The notes beneath the pieces were generated by a model that was given only the letters and a program-made list of their open reading frames with translations, ran no database searches and was not told where the DNA came from. Made by a program: the position numbers and the translations under genes. A stretch of DNA of 64,000 bases from an uncultured Prevotella sp. (GTDB taxonomy: Bacteria; Bacteroidota; Bacteroidia; Bacteroidales; Bacteroidaceae): the NCBI GenBank assembly GCA_900315035.1, contig OMXO01000001.1, positions 1-64,000 of the forward strand, read 5' to 3'. Of this stretch, positions 44,257 through 52,886 are shown in pieces. Positions within the stretch are counted from its first letter, which is position 1. Each line of letters opens with the position of its first letter.

Positions 44257-44288
44257 TTTGGTAAATTCAAGAAGTATTGCTATCTTTG
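44257..44288 (+). promoter_or_regulatory. Promoter of the acyl-carrier cassette
   Basis: TTTG (44257-44260) and TATCTTTG (44281-44288) are 20 bp apart, a full consensus. The leader to ATG 44344 is about 50 bases and AT-rich. No other promoter was seen up to 49697, so one transcript is likely. Confidence 0.7.
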
Positions 44289-44343
44289 CACAATTAAAAT
44301 GTGATAGTTAAGTATATTGTAAGCAATTTTAAAATTAAAAAAC

Positions 44344-44574
44344 ATGGAACTGAACGAGTTTGTTGAGAATTTTGCAGAGCAGTTTGATGATACTGATGCA
44401 AGTGAAATTAAAGCGGAGACCGTATTCAAAGAACTTGAAGAATGGTCATCACTTATTGCCTTGAGTGTGATTGCTATGGTTGATGAGGAGTATGATGTCA
44501 CCATCAAAGGAGATGATATCCGTAACTCAAGTACCATTGAAGATTTGTTTAATATAGTTAAGTCAAAGGCATAA
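44344..44574 (+). CDS. Acyl carrier protein (cassette ACP 1)
   Basis: This 76-residue acidic, four-helix protein is the size of an ACP. The phosphopantetheine-accepting serine is probably Ser36 in EEWSSLIAL, which replaces the usual D-S-L with S-S-L, as in many dedicated carrier proteins. Helix 3 is DIRNSSTIEDLFNIV. It is not the housekeeping ACP of fatty-acid synthesis, which has the DSLD motif. Its last base overlaps the KAS III start, and the cassette promoter lies upstream. Confidence 0.9.
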   Translation: MELNEFVENFAEQFDDTDASEIKAETVFKELEEWSSLIALSVIAMVDEEYDVTIKGDDIRNSSTIEDLFNIVKSKA

Positions 44575-45635
44575 TGGCTTTTTTGTCAATTTCCAATGTT
44601 GCCATTAAAGGCATGTCTGCTTGTGTTCCATCATGTATTGAGGAAAACAAGGACGTGCCTTTATATACGCCGGAAGAGGCTGAAAAGGTAATAGAAACAA
44701 CTGGTGTTGAAAGAAAGCATATTGTTACTGATAGCCAAACGGCGTGTGATTTATGTTTTCGCGCATGCGAAGAATTGCTCGAAAAATTGAGTTGGGAGCG
44801 TGATTCTATTGATCTTATCTGTAATGTAACTCAGACGAGCGACTATATTAATCACCCCAATGTGTTTGTACTTCATGACAAATTGGGACTGAAAAACGAT
44901 TGTATGTCTCTTGATTTGTATCATGGCTGTCCTGGATGGGTAGTCGGCTTGAGTACGGTTGTTTCCTTGATGAGTCACGGTTCTATCAAACGCGCATTGT
45001 TGCTTGATGGTGATAATATCTCTTCTCTTCAATATGGGCAGGACCGTGAAGGTCGTCCCTTGTTTGGTGACTGCGGAACTGCAACGGCTTTGGAATATGA
45101 TGAGTCTGCGTCTCCTATGTATTTCCAGACAGGAACTAACAGCAAGGACGGTGAAGCATTAATTCGAAAGAAAGGTGGCTTTCGTCAACCCTATACTTTG
45201 GAAGAATATCAACAAGAGATCGGAATGAGATCTGGCGAATTGAGTACAGATGGTATTGAGGATCTGATGGATGGTATGAGCGTTTTCTCTTTTGGCATCA
45301 GCACGCCTCCCAAGAGTATTAAGCAGCTTTGTGAGCATTTTGGCTTAAGTCTGGACAAAGTAGATAAGTTAGTTTTGCATCAAGCAAACAAATTTATGGT
45401 TCAGAAAATTGCTAAGAAACTTAAAGTCGAATTAGATCGTGTTCCTTTTAGTTTACGTGATTACGGAAATACCACAAGTGCTTCAATCCCATTGACGATT
45501 GTTAGTCAATGTGCCAATGAATATAGTACTCGTCCCATGAAGACCTTGGCATGTGGCTTTGGTACTGGACTGTCTTGGGCTTCAGTCTATTTTGAAACAT
45601 CAGGTGTCGTTTGCCCTGAGGTTGTTGAAATTTAA
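44574..45635 (+). CDS. 3-oxoacyl-ACP synthase III family protein (KAS III-like 1)
   Basis: This 353-residue protein has a FabH-type thiolase fold with the full catalytic triad: Cys119 in LYHGCPGW, His269 in LHQANKF and Asn299 in DYGNTTSAS. It would condense an acyl-CoA or acyl starter with a malonyl-type or hydroxyacyl carrier-bound unit, or act as an acyltransferase. It starts on the last base of the ACP gene. A second homologue follows the SDR gene. The housekeeping fabH would be elsewhere. Confidence 0.9.
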   Translation: MAFLSISNVAIKGMSACVPSCIEENKDVPLYTPEEAEKVIETTGVERKHIVTDSQTACDLCFRACEELLEKLSWERDSIDLICNVTQTSDYINHPNVFVLHDKLGLKNDCMSLDLYHGCPGWVVGLSTVVSLMSHGSIKRALLLDGDNISSLQYGQDREGRPLFGDCGTATALEYDESASPMYFQTGTNSKDGEALIRKKGGFRQPYTLEEYQQEIGMRSGELSTDGIEDLMDGMSVFSFGISTPPKSIKQLCEHFGLSLDKVDKLVLHQANKFMVQKIAKKLKVELDRVPFSLRDYGNTTSASIPLTIVSQCANEYSTRPMKTLACGFGTGLSWASVYFETSGVVCPEVVEI

Positions 45636-45647
45636 CAATTTGCTTTT

Positions 45648-46415
45648 ATGTATAATCCATTCTCATTAATTGGAAAAACTATATTAGTGACTGGTGCTTC
45701 GTCTGGTATTGGTCAAGCAACTGCTATTGAGTGCTCAAAGTTGGGCGCTTCGGTAGTTATTACAGGACGAAATAAAGAACGCTTAGAACAAACCTTTCTT
45801 AATCTTGACGTTTCGCAAGGTCAAAATCATCAGATGCTAATCGCTGATTTGACAAATGATGATAGTTTAGAACAATTTGTCAAACAGCTACCATCTCTTG
45901 ATGGAGTTTCAAGTAATGCTGGCGTCCAAAAATGTCAATTTCCCATAAAGTTTATCAAGGATGAAGCAATGAATGATATTTTTGATGCTAATTTGTTCTC
46001 CCATGTGAAATTGGCTCGCGATCTTCACAAGAAAAAGAAGTTGAACAAAAATGCTTCCTATGTCTTCACGGCATCTACCGGTGGAGTAGCTACTCATGTG
46101 ATAGGTAATTCTATTTATGATATGACAAAATCTGCCATAAATGCTTTTACCAAATCATGTGCCGTAGATTTGTCCTCTCGCGGAATCCGTTGTAATGCGG
46201 TTTGTCCTGGTATGATTATGACTCCCATGACGAAGCCAGAGGGAACTTTGTCTGAAGCAGACTATCAGAAAGATATTGAAGATCACTATCTGCTAGGACG
46301 TTATGGTCAGCCTGAAGAGGTCGCTCATGTCATAGCTTTCTTGTTGTCTGATGCCTCTTCATTTATGACAGGTGCAAGTGTTATGGTAGATGGAGGATGT
46401 TCTTTAGTACACTAA
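45648..46415 (+). CDS. Short-chain dehydrogenase/reductase, FabG-like
   Basis: This 255-residue protein has the Rossmann motif TGASSGIGQA, an S-N-A-G variant of NNAG (VSSNAGVQ), catalytic serine in FTASTGGVA, and Y-x3-K as SIYDMTKSA. The C terminus LLSDASSFMTGASVMVDGG is typical of FabG-type 3-oxoacyl-ACP reductases. Between two KAS III genes it probably reduces the 3-oxo group of a carrier-bound product to a 3-hydroxy group with NADPH; this step is inferred from position. Confidence 0.9.
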   Translation: MYNPFSLIGKTILVTGASSGIGQATAIECSKLGASVVITGRNKERLEQTFLNLDVSQGQNHQMLIADLTNDDSLEQFVKQLPSLDGVSSNAGVQKCQFPIKFIKDEAMNDIFDANLFSHVKLARDLHKKKKLNKNASYVFTASTGGVATHVIGNSIYDMTKSAINAFTKSCAVDLSSRGIRCNAVCPGMIMTPMTKPEGTLSEADYQKDIEDHYLLGRYGQPEEVAHVIAFLLSDASSFMTGASVMVDGGCSLVH

Positions 46416-46424
46416 TTTTTGGAA

Positions 46425-47474
46425 ATGGCAATCATCAGGACAAATAATGTTGGTATCAGTGCCATGAGTGCATGTGTGCCCCAAAAGGTCTTTAGTAACA
46501 AAGACTTAGGATATCTGATACCTGAACATGAAATAGAAAAGACTATAGAAAGTATCGGAATCGTTGAGCGTAGAATTGCTGATGAAGATGTGTGTGCGTC
46601 AGATTTATGCTATAAAGCTGCCGTTCAACTGATGGAAGATAACCATATTGATCCTGATACGATAGATGTCTTGTTGTTTATGAGTCAGACATCTGATTAT
46701 CGCATTCCTGCAACATCTTGCATATTGCAACATCGTTTGGGATTGCCGAAAACAACGGCCTGTTTAGACCTGTCACTCGGATGTTCTGGATATGTATTTG
46801 CGTTAAGTACGGCTTTTGCTTATGCCAGTATGGAAGGTGTTCGGCGAGTTCTTTTGCTTGATGGCGAGACTTTTTCCAAAATTGTAAACAGAAAAGATAA
46901 AGTGGATTGGCCACTTTATGGTGATGGCGCTACAGCTACCCTCATAGAAAAAGGTGATTACGGCGAGGCTGTTTTCATGCTTAATACGGATGGTAGCGGT
47001 GAGGATGCTGTGAAAATCCATGCAGGAATGCGTCATAAGATCACGCCAGATTCTTTAGTAGAGCACGAGCAGGAAGAAGGTAACGTCCGCAATGAGTTAG
47101 AAGTTTATATGGATGGTATGGATGTCTTTAATTTCGCTATCCGCGTAGTTCCTCGAAGTGTCAAAACTTTGGCAAAAGAATGTGGCTTGGAGGTGAATGA
47201 TATCGATTACCTGGTATTTCATCAGAGCAACAAGTTTATGACAGACTTCTTTATTAAGAAACTGAAGTTCCCTCCAGAGCGCGTTCCTTATTGTATTCAA
47301 AAATATGGAAATACCAGTAGTACCTCTGTACCTTTGACCATTGTATCTGAACTTGCAGATAAGTTGAAGGGGAGCCATTGTGTGATGATGTGCGGCTTCG
47401 GTGCTGGTTTAAGTTGGGGTACTGCATTGCTGCAAATGAAAGACTGTCAGATCTCACCAGTTATTGAATACTAA
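46425..47474 (+). CDS. 3-oxoacyl-ACP synthase III family protein (KAS III-like 2)
   Basis: ATG 46425 (MAIIRTNNVGISAMSACVPQ) gives 349 residues; an upstream TTG at 46419 is less likely. Catalytic residues are Cys120 in SLGCSGY, His266 in FHQSNKF and Asn296 in KYGNTSST. It is clearly homologous to the KAS III at 44574 along its length, so the pair arose by duplication or both were acquired together. It overlaps nothing; the next gene begins 4 bp after its stop. Confidence 0.9.
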   Translation: MAIIRTNNVGISAMSACVPQKVFSNKDLGYLIPEHEIEKTIESIGIVERRIADEDVCASDLCYKAAVQLMEDNHIDPDTIDVLLFMSQTSDYRIPATSCILQHRLGLPKTTACLDLSLGCSGYVFALSTAFAYASMEGVRRVLLLDGETFSKIVNRKDKVDWPLYGDGATATLIEKGDYGEAVFMLNTDGSGEDAVKIHAGMRHKITPDSLVEHEQEEGNVRNELEVYMDGMDVFNFAIRVVPRSVKTLAKECGLEVNDIDYLVFHQSNKFMTDFFIKKLKFPPERVPYCIQKYGNTSSTSVPLTIVSELADKLKGSHCVMMCGFGAGLSWGTALLQMKDCQISPVIEY

Positions 47475-47478
47475 TTAT

Positions 47479-47880
47479 ATGCTGAGTCAATTAAAAGTAC
47501 ATCATGTTGGAATAGCTTGCTTTTCCATTGAGGAAAGCAAAAACTTTTATGAGAAAATCGGGTATAAAGCCTCGGACATTACAGACGACCCGATTCAGGA
47601 TATTCGAATATGTTTCCTTGAAAAAGAGGGAATGCCGAGATTAGAATTGCTTGCGCCAATAGACGAAGCAAGTCCTGTAAATCGAATTTTGGAGACACAG
47701 GGTGTGACACCATATCATTTGTGTTATGAAACAACAGATTTAGATGTTATGTCAAAGATGCTGCGCCAGGAGAAATTTGTCCGAGTTAGTAAAGCTGTAC
47801 CGGCTTGTGCGATTGATAATCATCGTGTAGTATTCTTATTTAGAAAGGATGTCGGACTTATTGAATTAGTGGAGGTTTAA
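47479..47880 (+). CDS. VOC (glyoxalase/methylmalonyl-CoA epimerase-like) family protein
   Basis: ATG 47479 gives 133 residues (a frame from 47464 overlaps the KAS III gene). Two beta-alpha-beta-beta-beta halves are visible: LKVHHVGIACFSIEESKNFYEKIGY and PYHLCYETTDLDVMSKML, with probable metal ligands His10 or His9, Glu in PRLELLAP, His in YHLCY and the final Glu in GLIELVEV. Family members isomerise or epimerise CoA thioesters or cleave glyoxal adducts. In this cassette it may act on the carrier-bound acyl group. Confidence 0.8.
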   Translation: MLSQLKVHHVGIACFSIEESKNFYEKIGYKASDITDDPIQDIRICFLEKEGMPRLELLAPIDEASPVNRILETQGVTPYHLCYETTDLDVMSKMLRQEKFVRVSKAVPACAIDNHRVVFLFRKDVGLIELVEV

Positions 47881-47885
47881 CGAGA

Positions 47886-49475
47886 ATGAAATACTTTGTT
47901 TTCAGAAATCAGACTGTAGAACCTTTCCTTGGTGACAAAGATGTCGCATATTCTGGATATGGCGACATTAGTTTTGTGCCTCAAGATGCCAGCAAATACA
48001 TTTGGTTCTATCAAATCCCAATTAATACGAATGAGGAACAATTGGCATCTGAAATAGGAGAGTTCTTTAATATGCTCCAATTGGTCGTTAGTCAGATTAA
48101 TGAAAATAAAGACATTCTGGTGTTTACTTTGGTGCATTTATTCCGTTGCCGTTTGGTTGGAGATTCTGTCGCTGTTGATGAAGCCGTATCTCAATTTAAC
48201 TCTGATGTCAGACAATTAAGTAAAACGCATAAAAACGTACACCTGATAGAGTTTTCAGAATTTGCAGAACAGTACCCAGCAGACCAGTTAGTTAACTGGA
48301 AGTTCTATATGATTTCTCAGACTTTACTAAATACGAAGTTGGCGAAGAACTTCTCTGAATGGTTTACTCATGTGGAGCGAGAATTGGAACTGAAACGTAA
48401 GAAGTGTTTGGTGTTAGATTTAGATAATACGCTGTGGGGTGGCATTCTTGGAGAAGATGGTGCTGATGGTATCAAGATTGGTGGCGATTATCCTGGTAAG
48501 GCTTTCTATTATTGGCAGCAAGCATTATTGGAACTGAGTAAGACAGGAGTTATCCTAACAATATGTAGTAAGAATAACGAACAGGATGTTGAAGAATTGT
48601 GGAAACATAATCCTTTTATCGTGTTACGTAAAGAGCATTTCAGCGCATGGCGAATCAATTGGAATGATAAAGCTTCAAATATTCAAGAACTAGCAAAAGA
48701 GCTGAATATCGGATTGGATAGTATGGTCTTCCTCGATGATAACCCTGCAGAACGGCTGCTTGTAAGTCAGACTCTGCCAATGGTTGCTGTTCCAGAGTTC
48801 CCTTCTAAACCTTATGAGTTGATGCCATTTTTCAAGCACCTTGTAACGACCTATTTCCGGGTATATACAATTACTGATGAAGACCGTCAGAAGACAGCTC
48901 AATATAAGGCGAATGCCCAAAGAGCAGCAGCACGTAGTCAGTTTGTCGATATGGAAGCCTATTTGAGTAGTCTAGATATGAGAATAGATATTATAGCTGC
49001 TAATGAGTTTAATATCAGCAGAATTGCTCAGATGACACAAAAGACGAATCAATTTAATTTGACTACTCATCGATATACAGAATCTGAAATCAAACAGTTG
49101 CTTGTTGAAAATTGGAAAATATTTTGTGTTAGTGTTTCTGATCGGTTTGGTGATAATGGAATCACAGGAACTGTGTTTTTTAAGCCCATGTCAGACAATC
49201 AATTTGAAATAGAAACATTGTTGTTGAGTTGTCGTATTTTAGGCAAAGGCATTGAGCAAGCCTTCCTTTCTTATTGCTTGAATCTGTTAATGCAGGAAGG
49301 TGTGCAGAAGATTCATGCGTCATATCTACCAACAGCAAAGAATAGTCAGGTCTCAGATTTTTATGATCGAATGGGATTCTCTCTTACTGATATTCGAAAT
49401 GAATGCAAATATTATGAACTACCTCTTCGTGAGGCGTTTTCTATAAAACCATATTATAAAATTGAAGTGAAGTAA
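47886..49475 (+). CDS. FkbH-like HAD-IIIC protein (glyceryl- or acyl-carrier loading)
   Basis: This 529-residue protein shows the three-part FkbH layout: an N-terminal SGNH-like region, a HAD domain with LVLDLDNTLWGG (Asp178 nucleophile, Asp180) and a later FLDDNPAERLLV motif, and a C-terminal GNAT-like region (FETLLLSCRILGKGIEQAFLSYC-like). Characterised FkbH proteins dephosphorylate 1,3-bisphosphoglycerate and load glyceryl on a dedicated ACP. The ACP gene 2 bp downstream fits this reaction. The substrate is inferred, not shown. Confidence 0.87.
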   Translation: MKYFVFRNQTVEPFLGDKDVAYSGYGDISFVPQDASKYIWFYQIPINTNEEQLASEIGEFFNMLQLVVSQINENKDILVFTLVHLFRCRLVGDSVAVDEAVSQFNSDVRQLSKTHKNVHLIEFSEFAEQYPADQLVNWKFYMISQTLLNTKLAKNFSEWFTHVERELELKRKKCLVLDLDNTLWGGILGEDGADGIKIGGDYPGKAFYYWQQALLELSKTGVILTICSKNNEQDVEELWKHNPFIVLRKEHFSAWRINWNDKASNIQELAKELNIGLDSMVFLDDNPAERLLVSQTLPMVAVPEFPSKPYELMPFFKHLVTTYFRVYTITDEDRQKTAQYKANAQRAAARSQFVDMEAYLSSLDMRIDIIAANEFNISRIAQMTQKTNQFNLTTHRYTESEIKQLLVENWKIFCVSVSDRFGDNGITGTVFFKPMSDNQFEIETLLLSCRILGKGIEQAFLSYCLNLLMQEGVQKIHASYLPTAKNSQVSDFYDRMGFSLTDIRNECKYYELPLREAFSIKPYYKIEVK

Positions 49476-49477
49476 CT

Positions 49478-49696
49478 ATGAAAGAGAAAGTTATTGAAAT
49501 TATGAAGGATGTGTTAGAGACAGAAGATATCTCTCTCAACACCTCACAGGAAAATTGTGAAAATTGGAATTCATTACGCCAGTTAAATTTAGTGAGTGAA
49601 TTGGAAGATGAATTTGATGTGGAATTTGAACCCGAGGAAATCGCAGAGATGAAATCTGTTGAGATGGTTCTAAAGATTCTCCAATCGAAACTATAA
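49478..49696 (+). CDS. Acyl carrier protein (cassette ACP 2)
   Basis: This 72-residue acidic protein has four predicted helices and the attachment serine Ser32 in ENWNSLRQLNLVSELED. The W-N-S-L motif is common in carrier proteins that partner with FkbH. It starts 2 bp after fkbH and its stop adjoins the acyltransferase start at 49697. It differs strongly from ACP 1, so the two probably carry different groups. Confidence 0.9.
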   Translation: MKEKVIEIMKDVLETEDISLNTSQENCENWNSLRQLNLVSELEDEFDVEFEPEEIAEMKSVEMVLKILQSKL

Positions 49697-50719
49697 ATGA
49701 TAAAAGGAAAGAGAAATCTTGCAATAGACTTAGTCAAGGGTGTAGCTATCATAGCTGTTGTTATAGGACATCTGGATAATTGTGCAGATGTTATTGATTA
49801 TATGCCATATAAAGTAGTGCATAAAATCATATATTCATTCCATATGCCTTTATTCTTTATTGTTGCAGGTTTCTTCTTTCGCCCCAAGAGTTTTTATCAG
49901 GATTTTAAGCGTTTATTTTATCCTTATCTTTTTATAGCTTTTGCTTGCACATTGTTTATCTGGCTAAGTTCGCTGGACATGACTCCTGATTACCAACTTG
50001 AGAGAGTCTGGCAATTCCTAAGACGTGCATCGTGGGGGTCTGGTGGTTATTCTGAGGCACCTTATTTTGGTAAAGCTCCTGACTATTTACCTGTTTGGTT
50101 TCTTTGTGCATTACTTTGGTGTAAACAGGCGTTCTCTTTGATAACAAGTTTAGTAGAAAAGTTTTTTAAAGGAGATTTGTTTATCTTAGGTGTTATTTCT
50201 TTCCTGCTTTCAGTACTCTTTACTTACATCGATAGGCGGATCATTTATATTCCATTAAGCTTTAATCAAGGGCTATCCGCTATTATATTCTTCTATTTTG
50301 GTTATTTGGCTCAACAAATCAATAAAAGAGGAACCTTCACTATAAAGAAGTGGCATCTGCTATTAGTGAGTCTTGTGGTATTAGTTAATTTGCCATGGGG
50401 AACAATCCTTCTTGCTGGATGTAAATATCAATGCTATTTGTTGAATGTTTTTGGAGCAACAGGAACAACCTTTATTATTTATTATTTGTGCAAAAGATAT
50501 CTGGTTAAGATTCCGGTATTGGTTGATTTCTTTGGATGGACTGGCATGCATTCCATGTTGATTTTATGTGTTCACTCTTTCTTGATTGAGACTAAACTCT
50601 TATACCCACCGCCCTCATATCCAATTTTGGTACTTGTTGCTAGTATCCTGTATTGTTGTGTCTTGGTTTGGTTGCTGGCAAAGATAAGATTTATTCGTCG
50701 CTTGTTCCAATTAAGATGA
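49697..50719 (+). CDS. Acyltransferase-3 (OafA/NolL-type) membrane acyltransferase
   Basis: This 340-residue protein has about ten membrane helices and the family opening NLAIDLVKGVAIIAVVIGHLDN with the conserved histidine, followed by SFHMPLFFIVAGFFFRP. Members transfer acyl groups to sugars, usually across the inner membrane. It begins on the base after the ACP 2 stop, which links it to the cassette product. Its 3' end overlaps the convergent GT2 gene by 9 bp. Confidence 0.88.
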   Translation: MIKGKRNLAIDLVKGVAIIAVVIGHLDNCADVIDYMPYKVVHKIIYSFHMPLFFIVAGFFFRPKSFYQDFKRLFYPYLFIAFACTLFIWLSSLDMTPDYQLERVWQFLRRASWGSGGYSEAPYFGKAPDYLPVWFLCALLWCKQAFSLITSLVEKFFKGDLFILGVISFLLSVLFTYIDRRIIYIPLSFNQGLSAIIFFYFGYLAQQINKRGTFTIKKWHLLLVSLVVLVNLPWGTILLAGCKYQCYLLNVFGATGTTFIIYYLCKRYLVKIPVLVDFFGWTGMHSMLILCVHSFLIETKLLYPPPSYPILVLVASILYCCVLVWLLAKIRFIRRLFQLR

Positions 50720-51790
50720 TTGATGATAATATCTATTTGTGTGTAGGGTATCTGTCATTTTTGAGCATCGTTTTATGATTTTTACCATTTTGTTATATAG
50801 CCGTCTGAATAATGGTATCCTTAATAGTAAAGAAAATGGCTTAAACATTAAGATGACAAATAGAGTAAAAAGTAGACGGTAATCTTCTACACATTCTGTC
50901 AACATTCGTTTTTTTGTGATGTTAAGCGATTGACTAAGTTCTTTGCTAATAGGGTGATGATAGCTTGTTTCTATTGCCCTTAATAGAAATGTATATATAA
51001 ATATATGATACTCCACAAACAAATTGTTTTTCTTATTGTATGTTTGAGGGGGTAGCGCAAATAGTTCTTTGCAAATAAGTAAATGGCTATTTACTTCTTC
51101 TTCGACTCTTTCTATAGTTGTATTTGTAATTGAAGAAGGATTATACTCATAGATATAAGTTACTCTAGGTAATAATAATACACTTTTTACAGATGAAAAT
51201 AACTTGTAATTCCATAAAATATCTTCATGAATAATACCACTTCTAAAGAATAGATCATGATTTAAAATCACAGAGCGCTTAATCATTTTATTCCAAACAT
51301 ATACAGAAAATTGAAAATCAACAAATTTGGCATAAATTTGTTCTTTATCCTCATAAATCGATACAGAGGATGGTAAGTAGGGATTGATTTGTGTCGCTTT
51401 TTTCTTGTCGAAAGCATTACTTTCAAATACATCTACTTCTGGATATTGGATGGCATATTTTACGAGATAAGAATAACTGTCTTTTGGGATATAATCGTCA
51501 GAGTCTACAAAAAGGATATAATCACCTTTAGCTGCCCGAATGCCTGTATTTCTTGCTACTGATATACCTTTGTTTTCATCATGACGGATGATAAGAAAAG
51601 AAATGTTGTTTCCATGATACTCGTTAATAACTTTGTTAGCAATAGATACACTATTATCAGGAGAACAATCATCAATTAGAATGCATTCGATTTCAAAGTC
51701 CTCCTTTTCTTGTTCAATGATAGATTTAAGACATTTTTCAATATACTTTTCTACTTTGTAAACAGGGATTATGATTGATAGTTTTATCAT
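50711..51790 (-). CDS. GT2-family glycosyltransferase
   Basis: This 359-residue protein opens with KLSIIIPVYKVEKYIEKCLKSI, then ILIDDCSPDNS and the metal-binding D-x-D as LFVDSDDYIP, all GT-A family 2 features. The region after residue 200 is AT-rich and less conserved, with a hydrophobic C-terminal segment (LLFTLFVILMFKPFSLLLRIPLF) that may bind the membrane. It follows the acyltransferase gene (52816-51818) on the same strand with a 27-bp gap. Confidence 0.9.
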   Translation of the reverse strand: MIKLSIIIPVYKVEKYIEKCLKSIIEQEKEDFEIECILIDDCSPDNSVSIANKVINEYHGNNISFLIIRHDENKGISVARNTGIRAAKGDYILFVDSDDYIPKDSYSYLVKYAIQYPEVDVFESNAFDKKKATQINPYLPSSVSIYEDKEQIYAKFVDFQFSVYVWNKMIKRSVILNHDLFFRSGIIHEDILWNYKLFSSVKSVLLLPRVTYIYEYNPSSITNTTIERVEEEVNSHLLICKELFALPPQTYNKKNNLFVEYHIFIYTFLLRAIETSYHHPISKELSQSLNITKKRMLTECVEDYRLLFTLFVILMFKPFSLLLRIPLFRRLYNKMVKIIKRCSKMTDTLHTNRYYHQSS

Positions 51791-51817
51791 TTTGTTATTT
51801 TTTTAAGTTTTAATTTG

Positions 51818-52816
51818 TTATTTCCCTAAAAGTATAGGCGCATGCTTCTTCCCATACAGAATGACAGGATAGAGAAAAGCACTGATACCCAATGCGATGA
51901 ACAATGCTTCATACCACTGATAGCAGATGTCGTCTATCTTGAGTAGATGCTCTAATCCGAAATTCACGAGGCTGACGATAGGGTAGTGGAGTCCCACAAT
52001 CACCAAGGTTCCGATAGAAAGGTTGGTAATGACGTTTGACTTGATACCATCCAATAATTTGCAGCCAGAGAGAATGCCGAAGATAAAGCAGATTACTATG
52101 GGATAGAATAATGCTATATGCAGTAGGAACCTGTTTTCATGTATATGCCAGTAAAAGAGCAGAAGGCTGAGGCTGAGCCCACCAACAAATGTAGCAAGAT
52201 TTCTGTTTAAAATGGTGCCAAGATACAAATCCCTTTGTCGTAAAGCATAGCCTATATAATAAAAAGGTAAACTGCGGAAGAGGCCCATTGGCGTCAGATT
52301 CGGCAGAAACATATAGTATTTATTGGCTGCATAGAGGAAAAATGAGACGAAACACAGCGCAATCATTATTTGATGGGGATACCTTGTTTTCCTACACCAA
52401 TCTATAATGATATGCATGATAAGGATAGCTGGCAGATACCACATTGGACCGTCGAGAGGCTCGCAGAAAGCGTTCTCATGTTGAAAGAGTAGAGTACCAA
52501 AGATGGGGCGCATGGCTTGAAACAAATCAGGCATGCCGCCATTTTGCATATAGTATTTGACCAACCAATATGGATAGACAATTGCATTATAAAGCAGATA
52601 AGGCAAGATCAGACTGTGCCAATATTTCTGCCAGTTCTGTTTGTTGCTACCATAGTCTTTTTTCAGATAACCAGAGAGGAAAAAGAAGATGGTGATGATG
52701 CAGGCTTGCAGATAGCGAAAATAGAACCACTCTTGAGATTGGGGCAGATGAATATAGACGATGCCTATTACCGCTATCGCCTTCCCCCAGTCAATCCAGT
52801 TGATTCGCTCTTTCAT
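51818..52816 (-). CDS. Acyltransferase-3 family membrane protein
   Basis: This 332-residue protein has about ten membrane helices. The opening ERINWIDWGKAIAVIGIVYIHLPQ carries the conserved histidine and TIFFFLSGYLKK follows. The -7 box at 52821-52828 is only 4 bases from the ATG, so the message would be leaderless or nearly so. It shares a divergent promoter region with another acyltransferase (52887). The acyl donor and acceptor are unknown. Confidence 0.87.
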   Translation of the reverse strand: MKERINWIDWGKAIAVIGIVYIHLPQSQEWFYFRYLQACIITIFFFLSGYLKKDYGSNKQNWQKYWHSLILPYLLYNAIVYPYWLVKYYMQNGGMPDLFQAMRPIFGTLLFQHENAFCEPLDGPMWYLPAILIMHIIIDWCRKTRYPHQIMIALCFVSFFLYAANKYYMFLPNLTPMGLFRSLPFYYIGYALRQRDLYLGTILNRNLATFVGGLSLSLLLFYWHIHENRFLLHIALFYPIVICFIFGILSGCKLLDGIKSNVITNLSIGTLVIVGLHYPIVSLVNFGLEHLLKIDDICYQWYEALFIALGISAFLYPVILYGKKHAPILLGK

Positions 52817-52820
52817 ACGG

Positions 52821-52852
52821 CAAAAGTAATATTTTCTGGCGAAAAATCCAAA
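52821..52852 (-). promoter_or_regulatory. Promoter next to the start codon of the acyltransferase at 51818-52816
   Basis: On the minus strand TTTG (52849-52852) and TACTTTTG (52821-52828) are 20 bp apart. The ATG begins at 52816, at about the expected transcription start. Confidence 0.65.
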
Positions 52853-52870
52853 AGTCTAAGCTTTTTTCTG

Positions 52871-52878
52871 TACTTTTG
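52871..52878 (+). promoter_or_regulatory. -7 box for the acyltransferase at 52887-53903
   Basis: TACTTTTG ends 8 bases before ATG 52887, again giving a leader of only a few bases. No clear -33 box. Confidence 0.5.
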
Positions 52879-52886
52879 CAGAAGAT

